This document shows, piece by piece, positions 27,342 to 36,418 of a stretch of 64,000 bases of DNA; position 1 is the stretch's first letter, and each line of letters opens with the position of its first letter. Made by a program: the position numbers and the translations under genes. The DNA is from Actinomycetales bacterium. Lineage in GTDB: Bacteria > Actinomycetota > Actinomycetes > Actinomycetales > Dermatophilaceae. The stretch is taken from contig PDRO01000009.1 of NCBI GenBank assembly GCA_002748155.1, forward strand, positions 1 to 64,000, read 5' to 3'. The notes beneath the pieces were generated by a model, which was not told the origin of the DNA, ran no database searches, and saw only the letters and a list, made by a program, of their open reading frames with translations.

Positions 27342-29237
27342 ATGACGTCATCCATCACCATTGCCGCTGCTGCCCGCAAGGCTTACCCGGACATCTACAC
27401 GGACAAGGCTGTTGCCGCCTTAGAGGCGCTGGCCCCGTTGGACGCCAGGCGCGAGCAGTTGATGACCGAACGGATCGCTCGGCGCCAGCAGCGCGCCAGG
27501 GACCGGCAACGGATCGAGTTCCTGCCCGAGGACAGTGTCATCGACGGGACCGACATTCTCGTGTCCGATGCGCGTGCCGGTCGTTTCGAGGGAGCTGCGA
27601 TCCCGCCTGCACTGCAGCGGCAATGGGTGCAGGGCACCGGCCCGGCCACCCGACCGCACGCCAGCACTGCATCAGCACTGCGAAACGTGGCGTATGCGCT
27701 GCTCTCCGGTGCAGACGGCTGGATGTTCGACGGCGAGGACGCGGTCGGACAGATCGAGACGATGTCCCTGGACAACATCCGCAACCTGATCCTGGCCAAC
27801 ACCGACGACCCGCAGTTCCTCGAAGTGGCCGAGAAGGTGGCCGACGAGATGAACGTGTGGGCGCAGGGTTTCCACGGCCGCACGATCATCGACGACTGGC
27901 GTGAACAGTTGAAGTTCACCACCCGTATCTTCCGGATCCGTGGACTGCACCTGGAGGACAGACACATCCAACACGCGGACGGCCGTCCGTTCAGCGCGAC
28001 CATCGCCGACCTGGTTCTCTACGTGGTCAACAACTACCAGGCGTTGCAGGATCAGGGCCGGCCCATCGTGTTGTACCTGCCCAAGCTGCAGACCGCCGCC
28101 GAAGCCGCGCATGTAGGAAGCCTGCTGCGGGCGATGGAATCAGAGCTGGGCCTGCAGCCGGGCACCATTCTCGGCTACGTGTTGATCGAGCAGATCGAAG
28201 CTAGCTACCAGCTCATGGAGATCCGCGCTGCGCTGGGCAAGAACTTCGTCGGCTTCAACACCGGCCGGTGGGACTACATCAACTCGGTCAGCGACGCGCT
28301 CGCCTGGGACGAGTCCTTCGTCAACCCGAACATCGACGCCATCACCATGACCTACGGGTACATGCGGGTCTACGAAGACCGGGTCCGCCGGGCGGTCAAC
28401 ACCCCCGACCGCAACGGCAACTTCGCGCTGTGGCAAGGCGGCATGGAGCCCAACATCCCGGTTGGCACCGAGGCCGGTGTCGAGGCAGCGATGAAGAAGG
28501 CCGTCGCCGGTGGCGAACGGGAACAGCGAGAGGGCGCCTCCGGGAAGTGGGTGGCGCACTGGAAGATGGTGCACATCATCCGACCGGTATGGGAGAAGGC
28601 GGGGCAGGACAATCAACTCGGCCGCTCGTTCCCGGCTTTGACCTACACCGATGCTGACGCTGCTGATCTGGCGTTGCTGGAAGACGCACCGCGAACCGTC
28701 CGCGGCGCGCGCGACCTGCTCAGTGTCGGCCTGCAATACGGCAACGCGTTCGGACAAGGCTTCCAGGCCGCTGCCCTCAAGCCCGCCGACTTCTTCGGCG
28801 ATGACGACGTGCTGTACCTGATGGAAGACGCCGCTACCGGCGAGATCCGGTTGTCGGTGTTGTGGGAGTGGCTGCACAAGGGCGGCTCGTTTACCGCTGA
28901 CGACGAGGAAACCGGGGTGCGGGCTGGTGACCAGCTCACTCCGGAGTTGTTCGGCCGGTTGCTGGAGGAGGAGTACGACAAGCTCCTTGCCGCAGACTCC
29001 AAAGATGTGCACGAAGACTCCAAGACCACCACGTTGCCGATCGCGAAAGAGATCGTGGGGGCTTACGTGCTGGAGCCGGTGAAGGCACCGTGGTACATCG
29101 ACCTGCTCAACATCAACCTCAACAACCTCGACCTGGACGTGGCCAAGGATCGGATCCGGCGCTACTTGGATGCGTTCAGTGCCGATGGCACACGGATCAC
29201 CGCCAACCTGGATTTCTCCGACGCACCAGCAGTTTAG
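27342..29237 (+). CDS. aceB: Malate synthase, long AceB-like form
   Basis: Malate synthase condenses glyoxylate and acetyl-CoA to malate in the glyoxylate shunt. The 631-residue protein carries malate-synthase A type motifs: WMFDGEDAVGQIETMSLDN (the DxEDA acid segment), GYVLIEQIEASYQLMEI, NFVGFNTGRWDYINS, NIDAITMTYGYMRVYEDR, a substrate loop FALWQGGMEPNIPV and GKWVAHWKMVH. It is about 100 residues longer than typical AceB (about 530) and differs from GlcB (about 720), so it is an unusual form. ATG at 27342 has a GGAGGA site 5 bases upstream. It is followed 57 bp later by isocitrate lyase, so the two shunt enzymes are made together. No CGGCATAC motif occurs in either gene, unlike most flanking housekeeping genes. 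Confidence 0.88.
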   Translation: MTSSITIAAAARKAYPDIYTDKAVAALEALAPLDARREQLMTERIARRQQRARDRQRIEFLPEDSVIDGTDILVSDARAGRFEGAAIPPALQRQWVQGTGPATRPHASTASALRNVAYALLSGADGWMFDGEDAVGQIETMSLDNIRNLILANTDDPQFLEVAEKVADEMNVWAQGFHGRTIIDDWREQLKFTTRIFRIRGLHLEDRHIQHADGRPFSATIADLVLYVVNNYQALQDQGRPIVLYLPKLQTAAEAAHVGSLLRAMESELGLQPGTILGYVLIEQIEASYQLMEIRAALGKNFVGFNTGRWDYINSVSDALAWDESFVNPNIDAITMTYGYMRVYEDRVRRAVNTPDRNGNFALWQGGMEPNIPVGTEAGVEAAMKKAVAGGEREQREGASGKWVAHWKMVHIIRPVWEKAGQDNQLGRSFPALTYTDADAADLALLEDAPRTVRGARDLLSVGLQYGNAFGQGFQAAALKPADFFGDDDVLYLMEDAATGEIRLSVLWEWLHKGGSFTADDEETGVRAGDQLTPELFGRLLEEEYDKLLAADSKDVHEDSKTTTLPIAKEIVGAYVLEPVKAPWYIDLLNINLNNLDLDVAKDRIRRYLDAFSADGTRITANLDFSDAPAV

Positions 29238-29265
29238 GGAATTACACAACAAATAACCGCTACGG

Positions 29266-29275
29266 CACGTACGTG
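29266..29275 (+). promoter_or_regulatory. CACGTACGTG palindrome between aceB and aceA
   Basis: A perfect 10-bp palindrome lies 20 bases before the aceA ATG in a short A/T-richer spacer (29238-29294). It may be an operator or affect translation of aceA; it is close to the ribosome-binding region. Confidence 0.35.
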
Positions 29276-29294
29276 AAAGGCAGCTACACTCGCT

Positions 29295-31547
29295 ATGACA
29301 TTCGCTGACACCGTCAATCAGATCACCGAGTACATGAAAGAAGAGCGGTTCGCCGACGTGACGCGGCTGTATTCGGCACGGCAGGTAGCCGAGCAACGCG
29401 GCACCATCGCGTCCGGCTATCCGGTAGCCGAGCAGAACGCCCGGCAGTTCTACGCACGGCTGCGGGAGCTGTTCTCCCAGGGCAAGTCCATCACGACGTT
29501 CGGCCCGTACTCGCCCAGCCAGGCGGTGACGATGAAGCGGATGGGCATCGAGGGCATCTACCTCGGTGGCTGGGCCACCTCTGCCAAGGGCAGTGCCGCT
29601 GAGGATCCGGGCGCGGACCTGGCCAGCTACCCGCTGTCTCAGGTGCCCGAAGAGGGCGCGGCCCTGGTGCGGGCACTGCTGACCGCGGACCGCAACCAGA
29701 CCTACCTGCGTGAGCGGATGACCGAGGAACAGCGGGCAGCGACGCCGGTGCACGACTACCGGCCGTTCATTATCGCCGACGCCGACACGGGCCATGGCGG
29801 GGATGCCCACGTCCGCAACCTGATCCGGCGGTTTGTCGAAGGCGGCATCACCGGTTACCACATCGAGGACCAGCGGCCTGGCACCAAGAAGTGCGGCCAC
29901 CAAGGCGGCAAGGTGCTGGTTCCGGTCGATGAGCAGATCAAGCGGTTGAATGCAGCCCGGTTCCAGCTGGACATCATGGGTGTGCCCGGCATCATCGTCG
30001 CCCGCACGGACGCTGAGGCCGCCAACTTGCTGGACGGCAACGCCGACGAGCGGGACCACCCGTTCATCCTCGGCGCCACTCACTCCAGCGCTCCTTCCTA
30101 CAAGGTGTGCGCCCTGGCCCTGATGCGGGCTTTCTACGCAGCCGGTGCCACCCCGCTGGTCGGCTACCAGCTGTACGACCTGTCCGATGAGGAATACGCA
30201 GCTGCCGACAACTGGTTGGCCAAGACGGGTCTGGCCGACTCGGTGAAGTCGGCTATGTCCGGTATCGACGCCGGCGACGAGGTCGCCGTCGAGGCCGCCT
30301 ACGACCGCGCTCTCGGTGACATGGTCGCGAAGTGGGAGTCCGACGCCGGGTTGATGACGATCGGCGAAGCGGTGGTCGACGCGCTTGAGCTGCTCGCCTC
30401 CGACGAAGCCGAGCTGCCGATCAGCATCGAGGAATGGCAGGAGTTCGCCAAAGAGGCCTCGTTCTGGCAAGTCCGGGACAAGGCGCGTCAGCTAGGGATC
30501 AGCTTCTTCTGGGATGCTGACCTCGCCAAGACGCCGGAGGGCTTCTACCAGGTCCGCGGTGGCCTGGAGTATGCGATCGCCAAGTCCCTTGCCGTCGCAC
30601 CTTTCGCCGACCTCGTGTGGATGGAGACGGCCAGCGCTGACATTGCTGAGGCCAAGCACTTCGCCGACGCGATCCATGCCAAGTTCCCTGGCCAGATGCT
30701 GGCGTACAACCTGTCACCGTCGTTCAACTGGGACTCCACCGGCATGAGCGACGATGAGATGCGTCGGTTCCCGGTGCAGCTGGGCGAGGCCGGGTTCGTC
30801 TTCAACTTCATCACCTACGGCGGGCACCAGATCGACGGCGTGGCCGCGGAGGAGTTCTCCACGGCCTTGCTGACCGACGGCATGCTGGCTTTGGCACAGG
30901 TGCAGCGCAAGATCCGGTTGCTGGAGTCGCCGTACCGCACCCCGCAGACTCACGTCGGCGGGCCGCGGCTGGATGCGGCTCTGGCCGCGTCGTCGGCCCG
31001 GACCGCAACGACCAAGGCGATGGGCGCAGGGTCGACCCAGGTGCAGCACTTGGTGCAGACCGAACTGCCCAAGAAGGTGCTGGAGGACTGGCTGGTCGAC
31101 TGGGCCCAGTACTACAAGCTGGGTGAGAGCCTGCGGGTGTCATTGCGGCCCAGCCGCGACGGCGCGGAGTTGTTGGAGCTCGCGGTGCAGGGTGACGGTG
31201 GCACCAAGCACGCGAATGTGGTCTTCGCCCCGATCACCGACCGGCATGGCAGCGTGCTGTTGTCGGTGCGGGACATGAACACCTTCTCCGAGCAGCTGCG
31301 GCAGAAGCGATTGATGACCCTGATCCACTTGTACCTGATCAAGCGGTATAAGGCATCGACGGTGCACTACGTGGCACCTACCCAGGACAACCAGTACCAG
31401 GCCGAGAAGATGCATGCGCAGGGTGTTTACGGTGAAGTGCACACCGGTGTCGGTGACATCATCGTTGCCAGTGTCGACTCCGATTCTGTGCGGACGTTGG
31501 TCGACGACAGCGGTGAGGGTATCGGCAACCTCATCCGCAAGGCGTGA
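29295..31547 (+). CDS. aceA: Isocitrate lyase, long AceA2-like form (750 aa)
   Basis: Isocitrate lyase splits isocitrate to glyoxylate and succinate. The catalytic cysteine is C200 in [14 protein letters not shown]. Other core motifs are [48 protein letters not shown] and [11 protein letters not shown], and after a large insertion NLSPSFNWD and [13 protein letters not shown]. At 750 residues it matches the extended type seen as AceA2 in Mycobacterium (about 766) rather than the 430-residue form; the extra domain lies between about 270 and 440. The C-terminal 100 residues are also extended. ATG at 29295 follows an AAAGG stretch. Operon partner of aceB. The long forms of both enzymes side by side suggest they were inherited as a unit. 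Confidence 0.92.
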   Translation: MTFADTVNQITEYMKEERFADVTRLYSARQVAEQRGTIASGYPVAEQNARQFYARLRELFSQGKSITTFGPYSPSQAVTMKRMGIEGIYLGGWATSAKGSAAEDPGADLASYPLSQVPEEGAALVRALLTADRNQTYLRERMTEEQRAATPVHDYRPFIIADADTGHGGDAHVRNLIRRFVEGGITGYHIEDQRPGTKKCGHQGGKVLVPVDEQIKRLNAARFQLDIMGVPGIIVARTDAEAANLLDGNADERDHPFILGATHSSAPSYKVCALALMRAFYAAGATPLVGYQLYDLSDEEYAAADNWLAKTGLADSVKSAMSGIDAGDEVAVEAAYDRALGDMVAKWESDAGLMTIGEAVVDALELLASDEAELPISIEEWQEFAKEASFWQVRDKARQLGISFFWDADLAKTPEGFYQVRGGLEYAIAKSLAVAPFADLVWMETASADIAEAKHFADAIHAKFPGQMLAYNLSPSFNWDSTGMSDDEMRRFPVQLGEAGFVFNFITYGGHQIDGVAAEEFSTALLTDGMLALAQVQRKIRLLESPYRTPQTHVGGPRLDAALAASSARTATTKAMGAGSTQVQHLVQTELPKKVLEDWLVDWAQYYKLGESLRVSLRPSRDGAELLELAVQGDGGTKHANVVFAPITDRHGSVLLSVRDMNTFSEQLRQKRLMTLIHLYLIKRYKASTVHYVAPTQDNQYQAEKMHAQGVYGEVHTGVGDIIVASVDSDSVRTLVDDSGEGIGNLIRKA

Positions 31548-31613
31548 CACATCCGCAGGCAGTGATGAAGCGTCGTTGATGTCGACGACTTGACTGCCGT
31601 GACAACAGGCCAG

Positions 31614-31645
31614 GCGACGGCGAGTCCACTCGGGCTCGCCGTCGC
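31614..31645 (+). terminator. Strong hairpin after aceA
   Basis: GCGACGGCGAG (31614-31624) and CTCGCCGTCGC (31635-31645) form a perfect 11-bp stem with a 10-base loop. It lies 67 bp after the aceA stop and 14 bases before the ribosome site of the rraA-like gene. There is no U-run, so it may be a partial terminator or stabiliser. Confidence 0.65.
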
Positions 31646-31671
31646 TGACTGTGGGGCAAGGAGATAGGGAC

Positions 31672-32163
31672 ATGAGTGAAATCAGCACGCCAGACCTGTG
31701 CGATGCGAACCCCGATGTGCAGGTGGCCGAGCCGCTGCTGCGGGGCTACGGCGGGCGGGAAGCGTTCGGTGGCCAGGCGGTCGTGGTGCGATGCGTGGAC
31801 GCGGACGGGCCGGACAACACCCTGGTGAAACAACTGGCCGGCGAGCCCGGGCATGGCCGGGTACTGGTAGTCGATGTCGGTGGAGCCACGAGCAACGCGG
31901 TCCTCGGCGACTTGATCGCTGCCGATGCCGCAGCGAACGGCTGGGCCGGTTTGGTGATCAACGGCTGTGTACGCGATGTCGAAGTGCTGCGGAGCATCGA
32001 CCTGGGTGTCATGGCGCTGGGGTCGGTGCCACGCAAGTCGAACCGGCGCGGGACGGGGGAGCGGGACGTCACCGTCGGATTCGCCGGGGTGCACATCGCC
32101 CCGGGCAACTACGTGTATGCCGATGCGACCGGGCTCATCGTCGCTGAGCGTGCGTTGGGCTGA
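31672..32163 (+). CDS. RraA-like protein / HMG aldolase family
   Basis: The 163-residue protein belongs to the RraA / 4-hydroxy-4-methyl-2-oxoglutarate aldolase family: TPDLCDANPDVQV, GQAVVVRCVDADGPDNTLV, GRVLVVDVGGATSNAVLGD, the GLVINGCVRDVEVL motif that supplies Arg-Asp metal/substrate ligands, and GNYVYADATGLIV. Family members are either oxaloacetate/HMG aldolases or regulators of RNase E, and short RraA-type proteins cannot be assigned by sequence alone. ATG at 31672 follows an AAGGAGA site by 8 bases. It may be co-transcribed with aceBA through the hairpin at 31614-31645; an oxaloacetate decarboxylase role would fit that company but is inference. Confidence 0.82.
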   Translation: MSEISTPDLCDANPDVQVAEPLLRGYGGREAFGGQAVVVRCVDADGPDNTLVKQLAGEPGHGRVLVVDVGGATSNAVLGDLIAADAAANGWAGLVINGCVRDVEVLRSIDLGVMALGSVPRKSNRRGTGERDVTVGFAGVHIAPGNYVYADATGLIVAERALG

Positions 32164-32543
32164 ACGCAGCTGGATCTGAGCTCGCCCAGGTTGCGGAACC
32201 TGCCCCACCTCAACCCAGTACTCGTGCCACCACCCATGTGCCCGGCAACCGGATGATCGGTGCCCGCGTTGCTGCCCACGGCCAGCGTCTCAGGTCGGAA
32301 GCACCGTCCGGCCGACAACCGCTCAATCCGTGAGAAACCCTGCGGTGCTCGGGAATAAACCGTACCCTCGTCGGTGTAGATGCGGATGAGGGTATCTGGG
32401 GCGGGCTGAACGACTCCTTGCAAGCGGGTGCAAGAAGGGCAATCACTACCAGATGCCGGACTTGGCCCAGGGCGGACGCCGCTCATGGGTCCCAGGGTTG
32501 TGTCTTCGGTATCTGTGCTCAGGTGCCTGGGGAGGGAGTTGTT
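32164..32543 (+). other. Intergenic region upstream of the polysaccharide locus
   Basis: These 380 bases contain no gene I can support. A GGAGGGAG ribosome site for the sugar transferase gene begins at 32531. The minus strand is open through much of the region and reads somewhat protein-like (about 32208-32445), but with no start, partner or recognised motif. The promoter of the polysaccharide locus probably lies here. Confidence 0.45.
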
Positions 32544-34073
32544 GTGTTCGACTACATCGGGTCTGCCACGCCGTCGCGCGTGAGCGGAGTACGAAAGACC
32601 GTGGTTAACGCGCGAACGCGCGCATGGGAGCGGTGGGGTTCCTCTACGCCATTCCCCAGCGCGGGGTCTACCCCCAAGGCGCGGGCTTGGGTCGTGAAAC
32701 GTCGTCGGATCCTGCAAGGGGCCGACCTGACCGTGGGCCTTCTTGCCTCGCTGTTGGCCCACTATCTGCGATTCGGGTTCGAGTCAACACCGGTTCTCGT
32801 GGTTGTCTTCGTCATCCCGTTCGTGTGGCTCTCTGCTTTGGTGGCTAGTGGGACCTACACCGTGGCCCAGAACGGTGTCGGGTCGGATGAATACCGAGCA
32901 ATCGGCCGAGCCGCATTCACGACCTTCGCCGGAGTGGCCATCGCGTCGTACCTGCTGCACGCCGAACTGTCCAGGGGCGTCGTCATGCCGCTGTCCGTGT
33001 TTCTGCTCATCGGGACGATAGGTGTCCACGCGCTGCATCGAAGGCATTTGGCTCGGGAGCGCACCCATGGGCGATACGTCCGTGACGTGTTGGTCATGGG
33101 TCGCGCCGATGCGTGCGTTGCGATCATCATGGAAATGCAGGCATCGCCCGTTTCGGGCTACCGCGTAGTCGGAGCTTGCATCACCGACGACGATGTGGAC
33201 CAGGTTGGGTCGCGTTTGTCCGGCGTGCCGATTGTGGGCACGGCCGGAGAGGCTATGCACGTGGTCGACCGCCTAGGCATTGATGTCGTGGCAGTGTCCA
33301 GCGATCCAGACCTGTCCGGTCAGAACCTGCGGCGCATCGGATGGGCGCTCGCGGAGCGTCGTGTCGACTTGGTGGTTGCTCCCGGCATTTTCGAGGTGGC
33401 CGGTCCACGGTTGTCGTTGCGCCCCGTCGCAGGCCTATCACTGTTGCACGTCGAGCGCCCGGCAGACGGGTGGTTCCGACTTCTGAGCAAGCGCTTGATG
33501 GACACGGTGCTCGCAGGAGCGCTGACCCTTGTCGCATTGCCGATCGGTTTAGTCGTAGCAGCGCTGATCAAGCTGGACAGCCCGGGTCCGGTGTTTTTCC
33601 GGCAAGAGCGAGTCGGCGCTCACGGCGAACGATTCAAGATGATCAAGTTCCGATCGATGTGTCAGTTCGCGGAAGCTCGCAAGAGCTCGATCGATGGTGG
33701 GAACAAGACCAACACAGTCTTGTTCAAGGTCAAGGAGGACCCGCGGGTCACGCGGGTCGGCAAGGTGATCCGCCGTCTGTCGATCGATGAACTCCCGCAG
33801 CTGTTGAACGTGCTCAAGGGCGATATGTCCCTTGTCGGACCTCGTCCGCCGCTGCCGAACGAGGTCGATCAGTACGAAGCCGACGCGATGCAGCGCCTTC
33901 GGGTTCGTCCCGGCATGACCGGTATGTGGCAGATAAGCGGACGCAGCGACTTGGATTGGGAGCAGTCGCTGCGATTGGACCTGTGGTACGTGGACAATTG
34001 GTCGCCAATGCTTGACCTACAGATCCTCGCGCGTACGGGTCGCGCCGTGTTGGCCGGCCATGGTGCTTACTAG
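32544..34073 (+). CDS. Exopolysaccharide priming sugar-phosphate transferase
   Basis: This enzyme starts the repeat unit by moving a sugar phosphate to undecaprenyl phosphate. The 509-residue protein has a cluster of N-terminal membrane helices (about 55-170), a central Rossmann-like CoA-binding type domain (about 175-290), then a membrane anchor (LMDTVLAGALTLVALPIGLVV) and the bacterial sugar transferase domain. In that domain SPGPVFFRQERVG, FKMIKFRSM, IDELPQLLNVLKGDMSLVGPRPPLP and RPGMTGMWQISGRS are canonical (polyisoprenyl-phosphate hexose-1-phosphate transferase family). GTG at 32544 has a GGAGGGAG site 5 bases upstream; the frame is open another 42 codons but without signals. It is the first gene of the locus and faces the convergent rfbF across a two-way hairpin. 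Confidence 0.92.
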   Translation: MFDYIGSATPSRVSGVRKTVVNARTRAWERWGSSTPFPSAGSTPKARAWVVKRRRILQGADLTVGLLASLLAHYLRFGFESTPVLVVVFVIPFVWLSALVASGTYTVAQNGVGSDEYRAIGRAAFTTFAGVAIASYLLHAELSRGVVMPLSVFLLIGTIGVHALHRRHLARERTHGRYVRDVLVMGRADACVAIIMEMQASPVSGYRVVGACITDDDVDQVGSRLSGVPIVGTAGEAMHVVDRLGIDVVAVSSDPDLSGQNLRRIGWALAERRVDLVVAPGIFEVAGPRLSLRPVAGLSLLHVERPADGWFRLLSKRLMDTVLAGALTLVALPIGLVVAALIKLDSPGPVFFRQERVGAHGERFKMIKFRSMCQFAEARKSSIDGGNKTNTVLFKVKEDPRVTRVGKVIRRLSIDELPQLLNVLKGDMSLVGPRPPLPNEVDQYEADAMQRLRVRPGMTGMWQISGRSDLDWEQSLRLDLWYVDNWSPMLDLQILARTGRAVLAGHGAY

Positions 34074-34123
34074 GAGCGCGGCTGGGCACACAGCTGCTGG
34101 CGCTCGCCGGTTGACGAGTTCCG

Positions 34124-34159
34124 TTGTCACTGGGCGGTGCGCGCCCCGTACAGTGACAA
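34124..34159. terminator. Bidirectional hairpin between sugar transferase and rfbF
   Basis: TTGTCACTG (34124-34132) and CAGTGACAA (34151-34159) form a perfect 9-bp stem; the 18-base loop contains a further GGCG...CGCC pairing. It lies between two convergent stop codons and is likely a terminator for both. Confidence 0.7.
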
Positions 34160-34197
34160 GAGGGTGCATGCCAAGCCGCTCTCTCGCTGAGTGTCCA

Positions 34198-34986
34198 TCA
34201 GGAAGCGTTGCTGGAGTTCCAAACCTGCCACGGTGGATTGCCGGCGTTGTACATGGCTTCGAGTTCGACCTTGTCCTTGAAGGTGTCCATGTTCTTCCAG
34301 AATCCGTCGAACGGGATGGCGCGCAGCTTGCGGTCCTTCATGAGTCGTTGGAAGGGTTCGAGGACCAAGTCCTCTCCGGGTTCGAGGACGTTAAAGATCT
34401 CGCGTCGGAGGGCAAAGAACCCCGCGTTAACTCGCATCGGCGACTCCCCGGCATACTCCAGTTCGGTCACCCTATTATCAGGGTCCGAATGAATAATGTG
34501 GAAGGTGTGTGGCGCTTTAACGCTCAACATTCGGGCCACGTCGTCGGATGCAAGGAAACCGTCGACGTAGGCATTGAGGTCGAGATCGGTGAGTCCGTCG
34601 GAGTAGTTCGCCAGGAACGCCTCGTCGTCACCGAGATGAGGACGCACTCGCCGCAATCGCTCTCCGATTGTCGAGTGTATCCCGGTGTCGACAAACGTGA
34701 TTCGCCAGTCTTCGATATCCGTGCCCAGCATCGATATATCGTGGCCCCCACCGGGGATCACGAAGTCATTGGTTGCCCACTCCCGGTAATTGAGGAAGAA
34801 CTCCTTAATCGCCAGGGCGCCGTGACCGAGACACAAGATGAACTCCGTGTGGCCATAGTGGGCATAGTAGCGCATGAGATGCCAAAGGACAGGGCGAGGG
34901 CCGATCTCTACGAGCGGCTTCGGTATCCTATCCGAGTAGTCCCGCAGGCGCATACCCATGCCGCCACAAAACAAGACAACCTTCAT
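34198..34986 (-). CDS. rfbF: Glucose-1-phosphate cytidylyltransferase-like enzyme
   Basis: The enzyme would make CDP-glucose from CTP and glucose 1-phosphate, feeding the CDP-glucose 4,6-dehydratase encoded at 38455. The 262-residue protein has the nucleotidyltransferase signature LFCGGMGMRLRDY, KPLVEIGPRPVLWHLMRYY, ILCLGHGALAIKEFF, NYSDGLTDLDL and GFFALRREIF, with the late FDGFWKNMDTFKDK typical of RfbF. The first motif is normally LAGGxGTRL; here Thr is replaced by Met, which may merit a look. It is the only minus-strand gene inside the locus, bounded by a terminator hairpin on one side and a 127-bp divergent promoter region on the other. Confidence 0.88.
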   Translation of the reverse strand: MKVVLFCGGMGMRLRDYSDRIPKPLVEIGPRPVLWHLMRYYAHYGHTEFILCLGHGALAIKEFFLNYREWATNDFVIPGGGHDISMLGTDIEDWRITFVDTGIHSTIGERLRRVRPHLGDDEAFLANYSDGLTDLDLNAYVDGFLASDDVARMLSVKAPHTFHIIHSDPDNRVTELEYAGESPMRVNAGFFALRREIFNVLEPGEDLVLEPFQRLMKDRKLRAIPFDGFWKNMDTFKDKVELEAMYNAGNPPWQVWNSSNAS

Positions 34987-35113
34987 ATCGAACCTCCTAG
35001 GTGCGGTAGATTTCTAGTGTATCGTGAACTAGGCGTCGGCGCGCAACATGGAACGGCGCGGCTCCTCCTCCGGAGGGGGTCTACGCTCGCTAGGTTTTCG
35101 TATCAGGACGGGA
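34987..35113. promoter_or_regulatory. Divergent promoter region of the CDP-sugar genes
   Basis: The 127 bp between rfbF and the SAF-domain oxidoreductase hold an inverted repeat CTAGT-N9-ACTAG (35014-35032) and a palindrome CCTCCGGAGG (35067-35076). Both halves of the CDP-sugar module must be driven from here. Operators are plausible but unproved. Confidence 0.45.
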
Positions 35114-36418
35114 ATGCCGATGATCATCATAGACACTGAGTTGGCACGACGCGAGGCGGAGGGTTCACCAGTAAGGGTGGCCTTGGTCGGTGGCGGCTAT
35201 ATGGCGCGTTGCATCGCGTTGCAGTTCCTCACCGCCGGCACGGGGATGCGGTTGGTGGCAATAGCCAACCGAACCGTCGACAAGGCTCGGCGCGCTTTCG
35301 CCGACGCTGGGGCTCCGGAGGTGACCTCGGTGCAGTCCGAGGCCCAGCTGGCATCGGCAGTGGATTCGGGCACGCCGGCGGTCACCGACGACGCCGGGTT
35401 GTTGTGTCGGAGTGCACATGTCGATGTCGTCATCGAAGCCACGGGCCACGTGGAGTTCGGCACCCAAGTCTGTTTCGAGGCGATCACCCATGGCAAGCAC
35501 GCGGTTCTCATGGGCGCAGAGGTAGATGCGACGGTTGGTCCGATCTTGCGGCACTACGCGGACGCCAACGGGGTCGTCTTCACCTACACCGACGGCGACG
35601 AGCCCGGGGTTGGGATGAATCTTGCTCGCTTGGTCTCGTCGATGGGCTACGAGCCGGTGTTGATGGGGCAGCTCAAGGGCTTCCTTGACCACTACCGCAA
35701 TCCCGAGACTCAACGTCCTCTGGCAGATCGGCTTGGTCAGAATCCAGCGGTCTTGGCCTCTTTCGCAGATGGATCCAAGCTGGCCCTCGAGGCGGCCATC
35801 ATGGGTAATGCGACAGGTTTCGTGCCGCAGGTCCGAGGCATGCATGGCCATGCCTGTGCCGACGTCAAGGACATGCTGGACTTGTTCACGGAACGCGACT
35901 TCGAGCACGAGGGCCTCGTTGAATACGCGCTCGGTGCGGCCCCCCACACCGGTGCCTTCGTTATTTGCCGCAACTACCATCCGGAAAAACGCAAGCTCAT
36001 GGCGTATCTCAAGATGGGCGATGGGCCGTTGTATCTCTTCTATCAGCCATTTCATTTGCCACCGTGGCAGATCCTCCATTCAGTGGCCAGAGCTGCTCTC
36101 ATGCACGATCCGACAATCACTCCGGCGGGCGCCCCAGTCTGCGATACGGTGACCTACGCCAAGCGTGATCTGCGGGCCGGAGAGCGACTTGACGGCATGG
36201 GTGGTTTCACAGGATATGGACTTGTCGAGCGTGCAGAAGTGTGTCAACGAGAGGACTTCCTGCCGATCGCAGTGTCGCTGGATTGCCGACTGGTCCGAGA
36301 TGTGCCCAAGGACACGCCGATTCGCTATGCCGACGTTGAGCTCCCGCCGGGTCGGCTAGTGGACCGCCTGCGCGAAGAACAGGCCAGTACTTTCGAAACG
36401 GCGGGTTCCGATGCGTGA
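35114..36418 (+). CDS. NAD(P)-dependent oxidoreductase with C-terminal SAF domain
   Basis: The 434-residue protein has an N-terminal Rossmann domain (VRVALVGGGYMARCIALQF, then VIEATGHVEFG and HGKHAVLMGAEVD) of the homoserine-dehydrogenase/GFO-like type. A central catalytic region (TDGDEPGVGMNLARL, LKGFLDHYRNPETQRP) follows, and the C-terminal SAF-type segment has PICDTVTYAKRDLRAGERLDG-like spacing and FLPIAVSLDCRLVRDVPKDTPI. Proteins of this build occur in surface-sugar clusters, but their reaction is not established. ATG at 35114 is 5 bases after AGGA; ATG 35120 is an alternative. It overlaps the deacetylase gene by 8 bases, so the two are translationally coupled. I infer a role in making or loading the unusual substituent of the CDP-sugar. 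Confidence 0.75.
   Translation: MPMIIIDTELARREAEGSPVRVALVGGGYMARCIALQFLTAGTGMRLVAIANRTVDKARRAFADAGAPEVTSVQSEAQLASAVDSGTPAVTDDAGLLCRSAHVDVVIEATGHVEFGTQVCFEAITHGKHAVLMGAEVDATVGPILRHYADANGVVFTYTDGDEPGVGMNLARLVSSMGYEPVLMGQLKGFLDHYRNPETQRPLADRLGQNPAVLASFADGSKLALEAAIMGNATGFVPQVRGMHGHACADVKDMLDLFTERDFEHEGLVEYALGAAPHTGAFVICRNYHPEKRKLMAYLKMGDGPLYLFYQPFHLPPWQILHSVARAALMHDPTITPAGAPVCDTVTYAKRDLRAGERLDGMGGFTGYGLVERAEVCQREDFLPIAVSLDCRLVRDVPKDTPIRYADVELPPGRLVDRLREEQASTFETAGSDA

Noticed and set aside
28140..30470. Minus-strand open frame of 776 codons
   Set aside because: Antisense shadow of malate synthase and isocitrate lyase; only the plus strand gives enzyme motifs and ribosome sites.
32109..32762. Minus-strand open frame spanning the spacer before the polysaccharide locus
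   Set aside because: The middle part (about 32208-32445) reads somewhat like protein, but there is no start signal, the ends are antisense to real genes and no family is recognised. A decayed gene cannot be excluded.
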